Assembly: GCA_018456245.1 (NCBI GenBank)
Contig: JAGYHQ010000002.1
Coordinates: 18,171-82,170 of the forward strand
Length of the DNA stretch: 64,000 nucleotides
Source of the DNA: Tenacibaculum sp.
Lineage (GTDB): Bacteria; Bacteroidota; Bacteroidia; Flavobacteriales; Flavobacteriaceae
Direction of reading: 5' to 3'
Shown: positions 36,437 to 44,341 of the stretch, piece by piece
How positions within the stretch are numbered: position 1 is the stretch's first letter
Layout of the letters: each line of letters begins with the position of its first letter
Position numbers and translations under genes: made by a program
Notes under the pieces: model-generated
Databases searched by the model: none
Seen by the model: the letters and a program-made list of their open reading frames with translations, nothing else
Told to the model about the DNA's origin: nothing

Positions 36437-37957
36437 TTATTTCCCCACAATAACATTAAAATCCCAATAATCTTTTTCTTTCTTTAAAAGTTCTTTAAAC
36501 AGTGCATAAATAGGAATATCAAAAGCGTCAGATAAATGCGTTGTATGCTGTTGTTTCATAGTCGCATTTTTCTCATCTTTTTTCACTTTTTGAATTCCGT
36601 TTCGTCCTTCAGTAGCTTCTGCTCGTTCCATAGATAAAATTAAATCTGGGCAGTTTCCTTCATTAATTCTAATTTTTTTAAAACGAGACCTTGTTTCTTT
36701 TAGCATTATATTAACCAAAATAAACTTATCGTTATGAGGAGCAACAGGTTTGTGTTTGGATTTGTTGTAAACAGTCCAACCTTTTTCTTGTAGCAATTTA
36801 ACCAAAACATCACCGTAAGTCTCATTTGTTCCTTTTTTAAATTTCGCATTCCCATCGTGACCATAATATAAATGAATAACTTTTTTTAAAAAGGGCTTGT
36901 AATATTCATCAAAGTCATTTACTAAATCTTCTAAATCTTGTGTTTCGCTTTGTTGCGATGCCCAAAACTCCTTCAAAACACGATATTCTTGTGGCAAATT
37001 TTGACTAACAACAGCAGACAAGAAAACGCCCCAATCAATAGAAAGTATCAAAGGATGACCTTGTACCAAATCAGCATCTTGGCGACAATTAAGATGAGCC
37101 ATAGTGTAATCGGCAGTGATAGATTCTAAATATTCATTATCATAAGCTGTGTAATAATGTCGTTTTGGTTTCAGTTGTAAATAAAAACCATTCTGAATTT
37201 CAGTCGGACGAATGTTCCTAATTTCCGCATCATAAATCAAATCCGAAGGCGACTCATCTTTCATTTCATCAAACCACTCTTTACGCAAATTCAGTTTATT
37301 AATCAAAGCAGAAGCCTTTATAAAAGCGTATTTTTTAGGTTTCTTTTTCGCCACATCTTCCATATCCGTAAACCACTTTCCTTTTTTAGTCAGTGGTGTA
37401 GAACTCGCATAAACTTCAGCCCCCAAAAGTGATGCATCTTTAAAACGAGCTTCTACAGCTCTGTTGGTTGTTTTTACATTATTAAACAATTTCACAGGGT
37501 CAAAAAGTGCTGCCTCATCGCCAATAATACCAAAAGAGTTCAATCCACGCCCACTATTAGGATTGTCCAAATTGACCATTTGAAAAATCGCCCCATTTGA
37601 AAAGTGAATAATATTATCCCATTTATCTGGCGTATAAAGAGGTTCGGCAAATCCGTAGCGTTTTCCGTTTTTTCCAACGACATAATCCGTACCTTCATAA
37701 AGCCCCAGAACCCTTAATCCTTTTTTAGTAGAAGGCAAAGTTCGTGATAAAATCTGCTGATAAGTAGAACCAACCAAAGCAAACGATGCTTGTGGCATTT
37801 GCTTAACCATTTCTTTCATAAAGAAAGCCAAAATAAATGACTTACCAGTTCCACGACCCCATTCTAAAAAGATTTTTGTCTTTTTTAAAACGGTAACAGC
37901 CAAAACTGCTGCAGCCTGTGCTGCGTTCAAAACTACTCGTAAAAATTTATCACTCAT
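36437..37957 (-). CDS. terminase large subunit
   Basis: A 506-residue packaging motor. The ATPase has Walker A EWGRGTGKSF (about residues 32-41) and Walker B FGIIGDEAALF (about 144-154). The nuclease domain starts with ILSIDWGV (about 304-311, first catalytic Asp) and has further acidic residues near 397 and 475 (HLSDAFDI). Length is normal for the family. It overlaps the small-subunit-like gene by 8 nt. Confidence 0.93.
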   Translation of the reverse strand: MSDKFLRVVLNAAQAAAVLAVTVLKKTKIFLEWGRGTGKSFILAFFMKEMVKQMPQASFALVGSTYQQILSRTLPSTKKGLRVLGLYEGTDYVVGKNGKRYGFAEPLYTPDKWDNIIHFSNGAIFQMVNLDNPNSGRGLNSFGIIGDEAALFDPVKLFNNVKTTNRAVEARFKDASLLGAEVYASSTPLTKKGKWFTDMEDVAKKKPKKYAFIKASALINKLNLRKEWFDEMKDESPSDLIYDAEIRNIRPTEIQNGFYLQLKPKRHYYTAYDNEYLESITADYTMAHLNCRQDADLVQGHPLILSIDWGVFLSAVVSQNLPQEYRVLKEFWASQQSETQDLEDLVNDFDEYYKPFLKKVIHLYYGHDGNAKFKKGTNETYGDVLVKLLQEKGWTVYNKSKHKPVAPHNDKFILVNIMLKETRSRFKKIRINEGNCPDLILSMERAEATEGRNGIQKVKKDEKNATMKQQHTTHLSDAFDIPIYALFKELLKKEKDYWDFNVIVGK

Positions 37958-38507
37958 TACTTACTTCTTCGTGTGGAATGTCCTCAATTTCCAAATTATT
38001 AAAATCAAGTGTACCTTTTGCTAATTGATTAACAATAGCATCAGCCACACGCTTGTCAATAGTAAACTTCACAGGTTTATTTTCTAATTTCTCTGGGTTA
38101 AAGTCAATATCGTTACCATTATCAAGGTCACCATATTTACCCATAAGTTCCAAGGCTTTACCCATTGCTTTTAAATCCTTGGCTTTTATAGCCATTTGAA
38201 AAAACTTGTGTGAATATTCATATAAAATAGCAAGTGTTCCTTCTCGTTGAGTTTTCAGTACATTTCCGAAAAGGCGTTCGGCATTTTGTAGATCACGAAA
38301 CCCTTGTGCTCGTGCATAACCAAACTTATCACAAAGCACTTCAACCGCTTGTGTTTTACTATGGAATTGCAATCGTAAAGTCCAAGCAGACAACCAACGC
38401 TCACGGATTTGCTGTTGCTTTTCCGTGAGCGTATATTTTTCAGAATCTACATAATAAGCGTAAATTTTATCAAATGTAGAATCGCCTGTTTTTACGAGTG
38501 CATTCAT
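37950..38507 (-). CDS. terminase small subunit-like protein
   Basis: A 185-residue helical protein with an N-terminal HTH-like segment (QQQIRERWLSAWTLRLQFHS, then AVEVLCDKFGYARAQGFRD). It is encoded directly before and overlapping the large terminase, the usual place of the DNA-recognition subunit. Sequence similarity to known small terminases is not obvious, so the call rests mainly on position and HTH pattern. Confidence 0.7.
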   Translation of the reverse strand: MNALVKTGDSTFDKIYAYYVDSEKYTLTEKQQQIRERWLSAWTLRLQFHSKTQAVEVLCDKFGYARAQGFRDLQNAERLFGNVLKTQREGTLAILYEYSHKFFQMAIKAKDLKAMGKALELMGKYGDLDNGNDIDFNPEKLENKPVKFTIDKRVADAIVNQLAKGTLDFNNLEIEDIPHEEVSNE

Positions 38508-38577
38508 TTATAATTATTAATTGTAAATGGTTAATAATTAACGAGAGCATTAATAATTAACCATTGATAATTGAACA
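38508..38577. repeat. short dispersed repeat (TTAATAATTAACCATTGATAATTG type)
   Basis: This 70-bp gap consists of inverted and direct copies of GGTTAATAATTAA and TTGATAATTG. The same unit appears inside the gene at 39071-39853 (39550-39590) and near 42961. Repeats of this kind are common between genes in Flavobacteriaceae. Confidence 0.6.
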
Positions 38578-39066
38578 TTAATCAATATCGTTCCATTTCA
38601 AAGGATTAACCCCACAACAAGCCTTATTCTTTACAGAAAACTCACAACGATAACCACAAAGTCCTTCAACAAATACGGGACCGACTTTAAAAAAGTGAAA
38701 ACTATTCTTATCAACTAAAAATCCACTATCAAAGCGTTCAGATAAAATTCGTGTTTCCATATCAAAACAAATCTGCTGACATAATTCTAATACTTCATTT
38801 TGAGCCTCGTAATCATCTAAATTCCCAGTACGAGTATTTGGTTTACCAAGTATAGTAAATGCTGTTGTATGGTTATGAAAGGTTTTAACTTTATCGCCTT
38901 GTGTCTGCGTTTCTACAGCATCAATAAGCATTACAGGAAGTTCTACACCTTTACGAAATGCTCCTGTAACTTCATTTACATTCCAACGATAACAACTATT
39001 AATTTCCTCGTGCTGTTTTGCCAAATTTTCTAAATAATTAACGATACCTAAAAATGTTCCTTTCAT
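38578..39066 (-). CDS. phage protein, possibly tail/head completion
   Basis: A 162-residue protein with alpha/beta pattern (VELPVMLIDAVETQTQGD, FHNHTTAFTILGKP) similar in character to small tail-completion proteins of Bacteroidota phages. No motif identifies it firmly. It is 5 nt downstream of the next gene and in the same late unit as the terminase. Several cysteines lie near the C-terminus (CGYRCEF, KACCGVN). Confidence 0.5.
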   Translation of the reverse strand: MKGTFLGIVNYLENLAKQHEEINSCYRWNVNEVTGAFRKGVELPVMLIDAVETQTQGDKVKTFHNHTTAFTILGKPNTRTGNLDDYEAQNEVLELCQQICFDMETRILSERFDSGFLVDKNSFHFFKVGPVFVEGLCGYRCEFSVKNKACCGVNPLKWNDID

Positions 39067-39070
39067 ATAA

Positions 39071-39853
39071 TTACTGTTTATTATTCATTGATAATTGTTC
39101 CGATAATTCACTTAAAAAAGTATAAACATTAGTGCGTTTTGTTTCTTCATAAGTTCCAAATTTCCCTCCTGCTAACTGCAAAATTAATTTACCAAAACCA
39201 CTACTGTTTGGTAACTTTTGCCCCCTCTCTTTGGTAGGGGTGGGGTGGGCTTTTGGAAATACTCTCGGGTATTGTTTTGTAATATAAGTTTTACAACCTT
39301 GGTAAGCCATTGCTACAACCAGTAATTTCTTTAAGGATACATTTTTAAAGGCATTCGCTCTACGAGCTAAATCATGTTTGTCAAACGTAATTCGTTTACC
39401 TTGTTTATCCGTTTTCCTATACAAAACAGCACACAAATACTGTAAATACTCTTTATCTTTCGTTTTATGCCAACCTAAAAACAAATCATCACAATGTGCA
39501 AATTCATCAATGGTAATATTAGTAAGTCTATCCGCAGGAGGTAATATTTTTTTAGTATTGATAATTGGTAACTGATAATTGATAATTGAATAAGGAAACT
39601 TCGTCAATCCCACTTCATTATAAACCCATTCATAATGCTCTTTTAAATCTGAAAATTTTACATTACGGATAACCTTATACAACTTACGATATTTCCAAAA
39701 TTGCCAAGGGCGAATATCCATTAAAATAAAAAGAACTCTATAATCAAAAAAAAGCCCTCTTTTTTCACTATTAAACAATAGTGCTAATTGTCTAAGTTGT
39801 AACTCACTTAAATCGTTCCACTCTTTAGGTATGTTTAGGTTTATAATTTTCAT
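39071..39853 (-). CDS. phage protein carrying two in-frame repeat insertions
   Basis: A 260-residue protein of unknown function. It begins with LNIPKEWNDLSELQLRQLALLFN. Two segments look like insertions of dispersed DNA repeats: SIINYQLPIINTK (about residues 92-104; DNA 39540-39590) and HPTPTKERG (about 203-211; DNA 39210-39250). Both recur in non-coding form nearby. The reading frame is preserved, so the protein is probably functional. Confidence 0.6.
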   Translation of the reverse strand: MKIINLNIPKEWNDLSELQLRQLALLFNSEKRGLFFDYRVLFILMDIRPWQFWKYRKLYKVIRNVKFSDLKEHYEWVYNEVGLTKFPYSIINYQLPIINTKKILPPADRLTNITIDEFAHCDDLFLGWHKTKDKEYLQYLCAVLYRKTDKQGKRITFDKHDLARRANAFKNVSLKKLLVVAMAYQGCKTYITKQYPRVFPKAHPTPTKERGQKLPNSSGFGKLILQLAGGKFGTYEETKRTNVYTFLSELSEQLSMNNKQ

Positions 39854-39859
39854 ATTTAT

Positions 39860-40330
39860 TTATGAATTAAAAGGAACTCGCTCTATTGCTTTTGTAACTT
39901 TATTAATTAGTACATAAAAAACAATCATCATAATAATTATAACAATTCCTAAAAAACCAATAGCGTAAAAGAAATATTGAGGTTTAAATTCACGGTTGTT
40001 TTCATTTTCAGTTTTAATATCGTTTTTAATATCCTCTCGTATGCTTTCAAGTTTCTCATTTATTTCGGCAGATATACAATCTATACGCTGATTACCTTTT
40101 TTATCATAAACAACACGAGCAACTGTTTTTGTTTCGTAATTAACCCGGGTTATAATAGTATCTTTATACCGTACGTTGGGTATAACAATACTCAACGAGT
40201 CGCCTTTGCGTTTAATTTCTTTTCGGTCAGTAATAGTAGTTTTTTTAGTATTATCAGTTGTAAGTACCTTTTTGTAGCTCTCACAACTAATAAATAGTAA
40301 AATGGGTAATAAATATTTTAAAACTTTCAT
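39860..40330 (-). CDS. candidate unimolecular spanin (lipoprotein with C-terminal TM)
   Basis: From the ATG at 40330 this gives 156 residues. A lipoprotein signal with lipobox ending FISC (Cys 16) is followed by a soluble, charged region with helical stretches, then one C-terminal transmembrane helix (about 118-142, FFYAIGFLGIVIIIMMIVFY). An outer-membrane lipid anchor plus an inner-membrane helix is the architecture of u-spanins, which fuse the two membranes in the last step of lysis. It lies beside the muramidase. No sequence family is recognised, so the role is inferred from architecture and position. Confidence 0.62.
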   Translation of the reverse strand: MKVLKYLLPILLFISCESYKKVLTTDNTKKTTITDRKEIKRKGDSLSIVIPNVRYKDTIITRVNYETKTVARVVYDKKGNQRIDCISAEINEKLESIREDIKNDIKTENENNREFKPQYFFYAIGFLGIVIIIMMIVFYVLINKVTKAIERVPFNS

Positions 40331-40343
40331 ACTTTCTAATTTT

Positions 40344-40901
40344 CTAAACAATAATTCTATAAACATTATTACTTCTATTAAGCCATCCTCGTAAAAACTT
40401 CTTATTAATAGGTCTAACAGTTGTTAAATATCGGTAACGTTCATCACGGAGTTGTTTTAAACAATATAATTCAGCTTTATGGATGTGAGATATTGTTTCT
40501 CGTCCAAAAATACCATCAACTCTAACACCAATACAGCTTTGAATAATCTTTACAGCTTGTTTAACCCCCATATTATAAGCCATATCAACATAAAATAATC
40601 TACATTTATACGGAACTAAATTCGCTTTACTATTAATGTAATAATTGGTAAAAGCAAATAAACAGGCTTCATCTTCGGTTAAGTGTTTAAAAAACTCAAA
40701 GTCGTAATCAAATTTTTTAGCGTGTAGGTTCCATGCAATTCCCCAAATAGTCCAACCTCCTAAATCCCCACTAACATTATGCATTTTACCGCCACCTTCC
40801 CAACGCATTAACACAGGAAATACTTTTTCTTTAAAAAAAGTAAAATCATTCGGGAATTTCTTTGCTACTTTTAAATAATATTCAAAGGTTAAATGTTTCA
40901 T
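40344..40901 (-). CDS. endolysin, GH108 muramidase
   Basis: A 185-residue N-acetylmuramidase of glycoside hydrolase family 108. The active-site block RWEGGGKMHNVSGDLGGWT (about residues 31-49) contains the catalytic Glu. The C-terminal part carries a PG-binding type 3 segment (IGVRVDGIFGRETISHI). No signal peptide is seen, so it needs a holin to reach the cell wall. It lies between a holin-like gene and the candidate spanin. Confidence 0.9.
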   Translation of the reverse strand: MKHLTFEYYLKVAKKFPNDFTFFKEKVFPVLMRWEGGGKMHNVSGDLGGWTIWGIAWNLHAKKFDYDFEFFKHLTEDEACLFAFTNYYINSKANLVPYKCRLFYVDMAYNMGVKQAVKIIQSCIGVRVDGIFGRETISHIHKAELYCLKQLRDERYRYLTTVRPINKKFLRGWLNRSNNVYRIIV

Positions 40902-40904
40902 TTT

Positions 40905-41258
40905 TTAAGGATGACTTTTTTTATAGGTATCAAAAGCCTTTTTTAATGATTCGTATTTGGTTTTCCAAAGTTCTTCAACATTCTGTAACTTTTCTCTTAA
41001 TAAATTTATTTCCTTACTATGTAAGGCTTTTAAACTTTCAATTTCTTTCCTATGAGAATCTTTTAAATCAGAAATCTCTTTCCTTAATTCATCATATTTC
41101 TTATTAGCGTCATCAACATACTTGTCGTAGGCTAATTGCATACTATTAAGAGCATCTAACTTATTCTTCTTTCGTTGTTTAAAAGAGTCGTAAAAACCGC
41201 CAACACCAAATATGGTAGTTATAATAGTTGTAAAGTGTTCTGTAAAAAAATTACTCAT
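40905..41258 (-). CDS. holin-like small membrane protein
   Basis: A 117-residue protein with a short N-terminal hydrophobic segment (TTIITTIFGVGGFY, about residues 10-24) and a long charged coiled coil (about 45-115). It is encoded three bases before the endolysin. The position fits a holin or lysis-associated protein, but the hydrophobic stretch is short and only one is evident, so this is tentative. Confidence 0.5.
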   Translation of the reverse strand: MSNFFTEHFTTIITTIFGVGGFYDSFKQRKKNKLDALNSMQLAYDKYVDDANKKYDELRKEISDLKDSHRKEIESLKALHSKEINLLREKLQNVEELWKTKYESLKKAFDTYKKSHP

Positions 41259-41296
41259 AAAAAAATAAATTAATTAATTAATATAGTTATTAGTAA

Positions 41297-41728
41297 CTAT
41301 GTTGGTATTTGAATTTGTTTTGAATAGAAGAAACCTCCGATTAGTCTAATCACATAGTGAGTTAGATAATTTTTAAATTTCTTTTTAGGAGCGATTTTAT
41401 TTCGCCAAATAAGACGTTCGTTATCTGCGAATAAACGAGCCTTATACAAATTATTATCAAAATGTTGTATTTGCCCAATCTTATCAACCCATAACTTATC
41501 GTGCAATAAATCGCCAATAAAACCACTATCTATTGGCGATAATATCGACCATAAAAATTTAGGGATAGAAGCCAAATCCGTTTTAAAGCCTTTCTCTATT
41601 TTCAAAACATAACCGTCAGATAAGGTAATATCAATATCTTCCGTAACTTCAAAAGTGCGTTCGCCCTTTTCATTAGGTAAATATTGAATAGGTATATATT
41701 TTGGTTGTTCTAAAAAATTTAATTTCAT
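41297..41728 (-). CDS. DUF1353 phage protein
   Basis: A 143-residue DUF1353 protein with the family signature GFKTDLASIPKFLWSILSP (about residues 47-65) followed by the LLHDKLW His-Asp pair. DUF1353 proteins occur in phage late regions beside tail or lysis genes, and no activity is established. The gene ends in a small hairpin (ATAGTTA/TAACTAT, 41283-41300). Confidence 0.85.
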   Translation of the reverse strand: MKLNFLEQPKYIPIQYLPNEKGERTFEVTEDIDITLSDGYVLKIEKGFKTDLASIPKFLWSILSPIDSGFIGDLLHDKLWVDKIGQIQHFDNNLYKARLFADNERLIWRNKIAPKKKFKNYLTHYVIRLIGGFFYSKQIQIPT

Positions 41729-41739
41729 TTATATATATA

Positions 41740-41782
41740 TTTTTATTATCAATTTCCTCCCTTTGGGAGGGGTAGAGTGGAC
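41740..41782. repeat. intergenic CCTCCCTTTGGGAGGGG-type repeat
   Basis: CTCCC TTTG GGAGGGG TAGAGTGGACT (around 41756-41782) is a short hairpin repeat typical of Bacteroidota chromosomes. A variant is embedded in the coding sequence at 39210-39250, where it encodes HPTPTKERG. Confidence 0.55.
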
Positions 41783-42301
41783 TTATTCAAATTTGAATTG
41801 AACCCCTAAAGGTTCTCCGTTTAATTTCCAATTTTTTAAAACAAAATCTTGAGCTAATCTTAAATTAACAACATCAAGTTCTGGATTAAATTCCAAAGCA
41901 TCTCCAATATTATCTTTATGGAAATAGCGTTGAATTGAATTATAATTCGGATAGCCAACCTCTATTTTTTCAGTACCTTTTAGTTTACCTCCTTTTTGTA
42001 AATAGGCAAATAAATCTTGGGTAGTACCGTCAATAGTTACATAAGTAGGCGTATCGGAATCCTTTGTAAATTCCAAAGTATCAGAATCTAAAACTTTGAT
42101 TTTTTCTTGGCTTACCTCTTTGATGTCATTTTCTTCTTTAATAAAATGTACGTCTTCATAGGTTTGGCAAAGCCAAAAAGATACTTTTAATTTTTGTAAC
42201 AAAGGAATGTCTGAAAACTCCCCAGATGATACAAAAACATTCTTAACGATTTCTCCTGTAATAGGATTTACATAATTTGAATTTTTTGGTATTAATTTCA
42301 T
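41783..42301 (-). CDS. phage protein of unknown function (fibre-associated position)
   Basis: A 172-residue acidic protein. It opens with KLIPKNSNYVNPITGEIV and contains no recognised domain. It follows the fibre-like gene by 17 nt in the same unit. Such proteins next to a fibre are often chaperones or fibre components, but I see no motif to decide. Confidence 0.55.
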   Translation of the reverse strand: MKLIPKNSNYVNPITGEIVKNVFVSSGEFSDIPLLQKLKVSFWLCQTYEDVHFIKEENDIKEVSQEKIKVLDSDTLEFTKDSDTPTYVTIDGTTQDLFAYLQKGGKLKGTEKIEVGYPNYNSIQRYFHKDNIGDALEFNPELDVVNLRLAQDFVLKNWKLNGEPLGVQFKFE

Positions 42302-42318
42302 TTTTTTTACGACTTATT

Positions 42319-42948
42319 TTAAATTCTATTATTAGTAAGGGTAGCTGAAATATTTTCAAACTGATTTTTTTCAATTGATATATTCCAACCGGTATACCAA
42401 TATTCTTGATAAGATCCCCATTGAGATAAGAATACCTTAGATACAATTACCTTTGGCTGTGTCCAAACAGTATTTAACTCGCCTATATATATACAATCTT
42501 TAGAGTCAGAAGCTCCGAACCTAACAGTATAATTAACGAGATCTTCAGAACCAATAGTTTGGCAACTAACCGTTTCCCATCCTCTACTACTATTATATCC
42601 CGAAATAATCATTGTAAAACTACCTCCTGATTTAAAATCAAAAACATCAACCCATATTTTAACAGTTGTAGAAGTTTTACTTACAGGTAATTTAATTTTT
42701 ATAGCCCCAGTATCTCTACCAATTGCACTCATATAAAAAGCATCTGGAGGAGAAAAAGTAGAAAACCCTTCAGGAGTTTTAGGAGATTCATGATTTTCAA
42801 GTATAACAGGATTTTTTCCCATTAAATCATCGTACTTATTTTTTAAAAAGTTAAGATTATCAATAATCTTTTTAAAAGTAGTCCTTATACCATCGCCTCT
42901 ACCATCATTGGCAGATGTTCCTAAATTAAAATCTGTTAACCACCTCAT
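42319..42948 (-). CDS. tail-fibre-like protein
   Basis: A 209-residue protein beginning WLTDFNLGTSANDGRGDGIR followed by FKKIIDNLNFL. This GTxANDGxGDxxR block is the short N-terminal segment common to many phage fibre and tail-spike proteins. The remainder is beta-rich with aromatic residues (WGSYQEYWYTGWNISIE), compatible with a receptor-binding domain. It is the second gene of the unit starting at promoter P3. Confidence 0.72.
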   Translation of the reverse strand: MRWLTDFNLGTSANDGRGDGIRTTFKKIIDNLNFLKNKYDDLMGKNPVILENHESPKTPEGFSTFSPPDAFYMSAIGRDTGAIKIKLPVSKTSTTVKIWVDVFDFKSGGSFTMIISGYNSSRGWETVSCQTIGSEDLVNYTVRFGASDSKDCIYIGELNTVWTQPKVIVSKVFLSQWGSYQEYWYTGWNISIEKNQFENISATLTNNRI

Positions 42949-42980
42949 ATTTACAATTGTTTATTGTTTATTGACAATTG

Positions 42981-43097
42981 TTAGTCAATATCACTTGTTA
43001 TTATATTATTATCTGCTGTTAATTTTTCTGTATCACTTTTAAAAAAAGCTATTACACCATTTACACCTTGTTTCAATACTGAATATATCCGTATCAT
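42981..43097 (-). CDS. 38-residue micro-protein
   Basis: ATG at 43095-43097 to TAA at 42981-42983, 38 residues (MIRIYSVLKQGVNGVIAFF..., ending TSDID). The ATG is only 4 nt after the TTTG of promoter P3, so translation would be nearly leaderless. The same 4-nt spacing occurs at P4. No family is recognised. The gap of about 190 bp between neighbouring genes is otherwise unexplained. Confidence 0.6.
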   Translation of the reverse strand: MIRIYSVLKQGVNGVIAFFKSDTEKLTADNNIITSDID

Positions 43098-43101
43098 AGT
43101 T

Positions 43102-43138
43102 CAAAAGTCTTTATTATTTAATTCTTAAAATAGGACAA
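43102..43138 (-). promoter_or_regulatory. phage late-promoter element P3
   Basis: On the - strand: TTGTCCTATTTTAAG (43124-43138), 18 nt, TTTG (43102-43105), then 4 nt to an ATG (43097). It begins the longest late unit, running through fibre, lysis and terminase genes to 36437. Confidence 0.8.
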
Positions 43139-43141
43139 CAA

Positions 43142-44086
43142 TTATATCCCTATAATTCCATTTGTTTTAGTGATTTGTATATAATCTTTTTTATCTTCTT
43201 GGCTTTTGGTATTTGGTTCGTTCTGTTTCAATAAACCAACTGCCATTTTCAAATATTCTTCACCTTCAATCTTCTTGTTTTCTTTGAATTTTGAATTTGT
43301 TTTAAATTCTTTCGCAATGGCTTTTTCATAAGGAAGAACATCAAATCGCATTTTCATTCCTTGTGCATCTAATACGAACATACCAGAATCCAACACATCC
43401 ATAATCGTAAATGCCACGATAGACTGCTGTAAATATTCTTTTAGTTTTCGGTCATTTTCATTCAATTTTGAACTTTGAACTTTCAAACTTTTTAACTTTT
43501 CATCCCCAACCACAGGACGAATAAACCTATCTTCAACCATTCGCATTTTTGGTTTCAGAGCCATAAAAGTCTGGCGAGAATTAAATATGTAATAATACTT
43601 ATTAAAAGTTTCGCTATTATTGACAAGCAGTTCATTATAAACCGAATAACACGCACTATTTACCCATTTCGGAAAATGTTGGGAGTGTTGCTCCATATAA
43701 AGCAAAAGTTCATCAAGTGCCTCGTGTGCCGATGTCAAAAAAGAGCGTTGCAACTCTTTGAATTGCTTGTCTGTTGCTGTTTTGGTATGCTCATTATCCA
43801 CCACTTGAATACCACTATTGGTAATTTGTACTGCACCGATAGGCAAATACAAAAAGTAACCATAATTCGCCACAACCTCACGAGTCAAATCCAATGCTTC
43901 TTTAAAAACCTCGTTTGTATCTGTCTGCGGGGACGCCCCGCTAAACTCATCAAGTTGCTCCAACCCAATCGCAGGTTTTAAAAACGAGCGTTCAGCCTTT
44001 TTTAAATAAGGTTTTACATTTTCTATTTCTACCGAGCCATTTACCGATAAATGTTCTCGCAAGGTCGCTGTATCTTGTATTAGCAT
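43142..44086 (-). CDS. head-tail connector-like protein (DUF6712-like)
   Basis: A 314-residue helical protein (LIQDTATLREHLSVNGSVEIE at the start) of a family encoded next to Bacteroidota phage portals. The repeated helical pattern (AERSFLKPAIG, then ATDKQFKELQRSFLTSAHEALDEL) suggests an adaptor or connector. It is downstream of the portal in the unit from promoter P4, supporting a head-completion role. Confidence 0.65.
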   Translation of the reverse strand: MLIQDTATLREHLSVNGSVEIENVKPYLKKAERSFLKPAIGLEQLDEFSGASPQTDTNEVFKEALDLTREVVANYGYFLYLPIGAVQITNSGIQVVDNEHTKTATDKQFKELQRSFLTSAHEALDELLLYMEQHSQHFPKWVNSACYSVYNELLVNNSETFNKYYYIFNSRQTFMALKPKMRMVEDRFIRPVVGDEKLKSLKVQSSKLNENDRKLKEYLQQSIVAFTIMDVLDSGMFVLDAQGMKMRFDVLPYEKAIAKEFKTNSKFKENKKIEGEEYLKMAVGLLKQNEPNTKSQEDKKDYIQITKTNGIIGI

Positions 44087-44092
44087 TTCTCT

Positions 44093-44329
44093 TTATTTAA
44101 TAAATATTACATTCTTATTTTTAAATATTTCAGGAGTATTATTAGGACAGCCACCCGTTCTATATTTATCATATTTAGTAATAAAATCATCAAACATAGA
44201 GGCATTTTCTACATAAAATTTATCAGATAAATAATCATTCTCATTATTAAAATCTTCAACTAAATTTTTAGGAATCCAATACCAATGACAATCACTATCT
44301 TGTAATTTTTTTACAAATATTTTTTCCAT
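44093..44329 (-). CDS. small phage protein
   Basis: A 78-residue protein with several aromatic residues (CHWYWIPKNLVEDF) and no recognised family. It lies between the portal and connector genes with gaps of 6 and 12 nt, so it is co-transcribed with them. A TAGGACA sequence within it is not a promoter copy (no TTTG at the right distance). Confidence 0.6.
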   Translation of the reverse strand: MEKIFVKKLQDSDCHWYWIPKNLVEDFNNENDYLSDKFYVENASMFDDFITKYDKYRTGGCPNNTPEIFKNKNVIFIK

Positions 44330-44341
44330 TTTTATCTAAAA

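Noticed and set aside
42243-42446. - strand frame overlapping two genes
   Set aside because: A shadow frame of the fibre-like and following genes, with no start signal.
44131-44150. TAGGACAGCC resembling the late box inside a small gene
   Set aside because: It is in coding sequence, lacks TTTTAA and has no TTTG 18 nt away.
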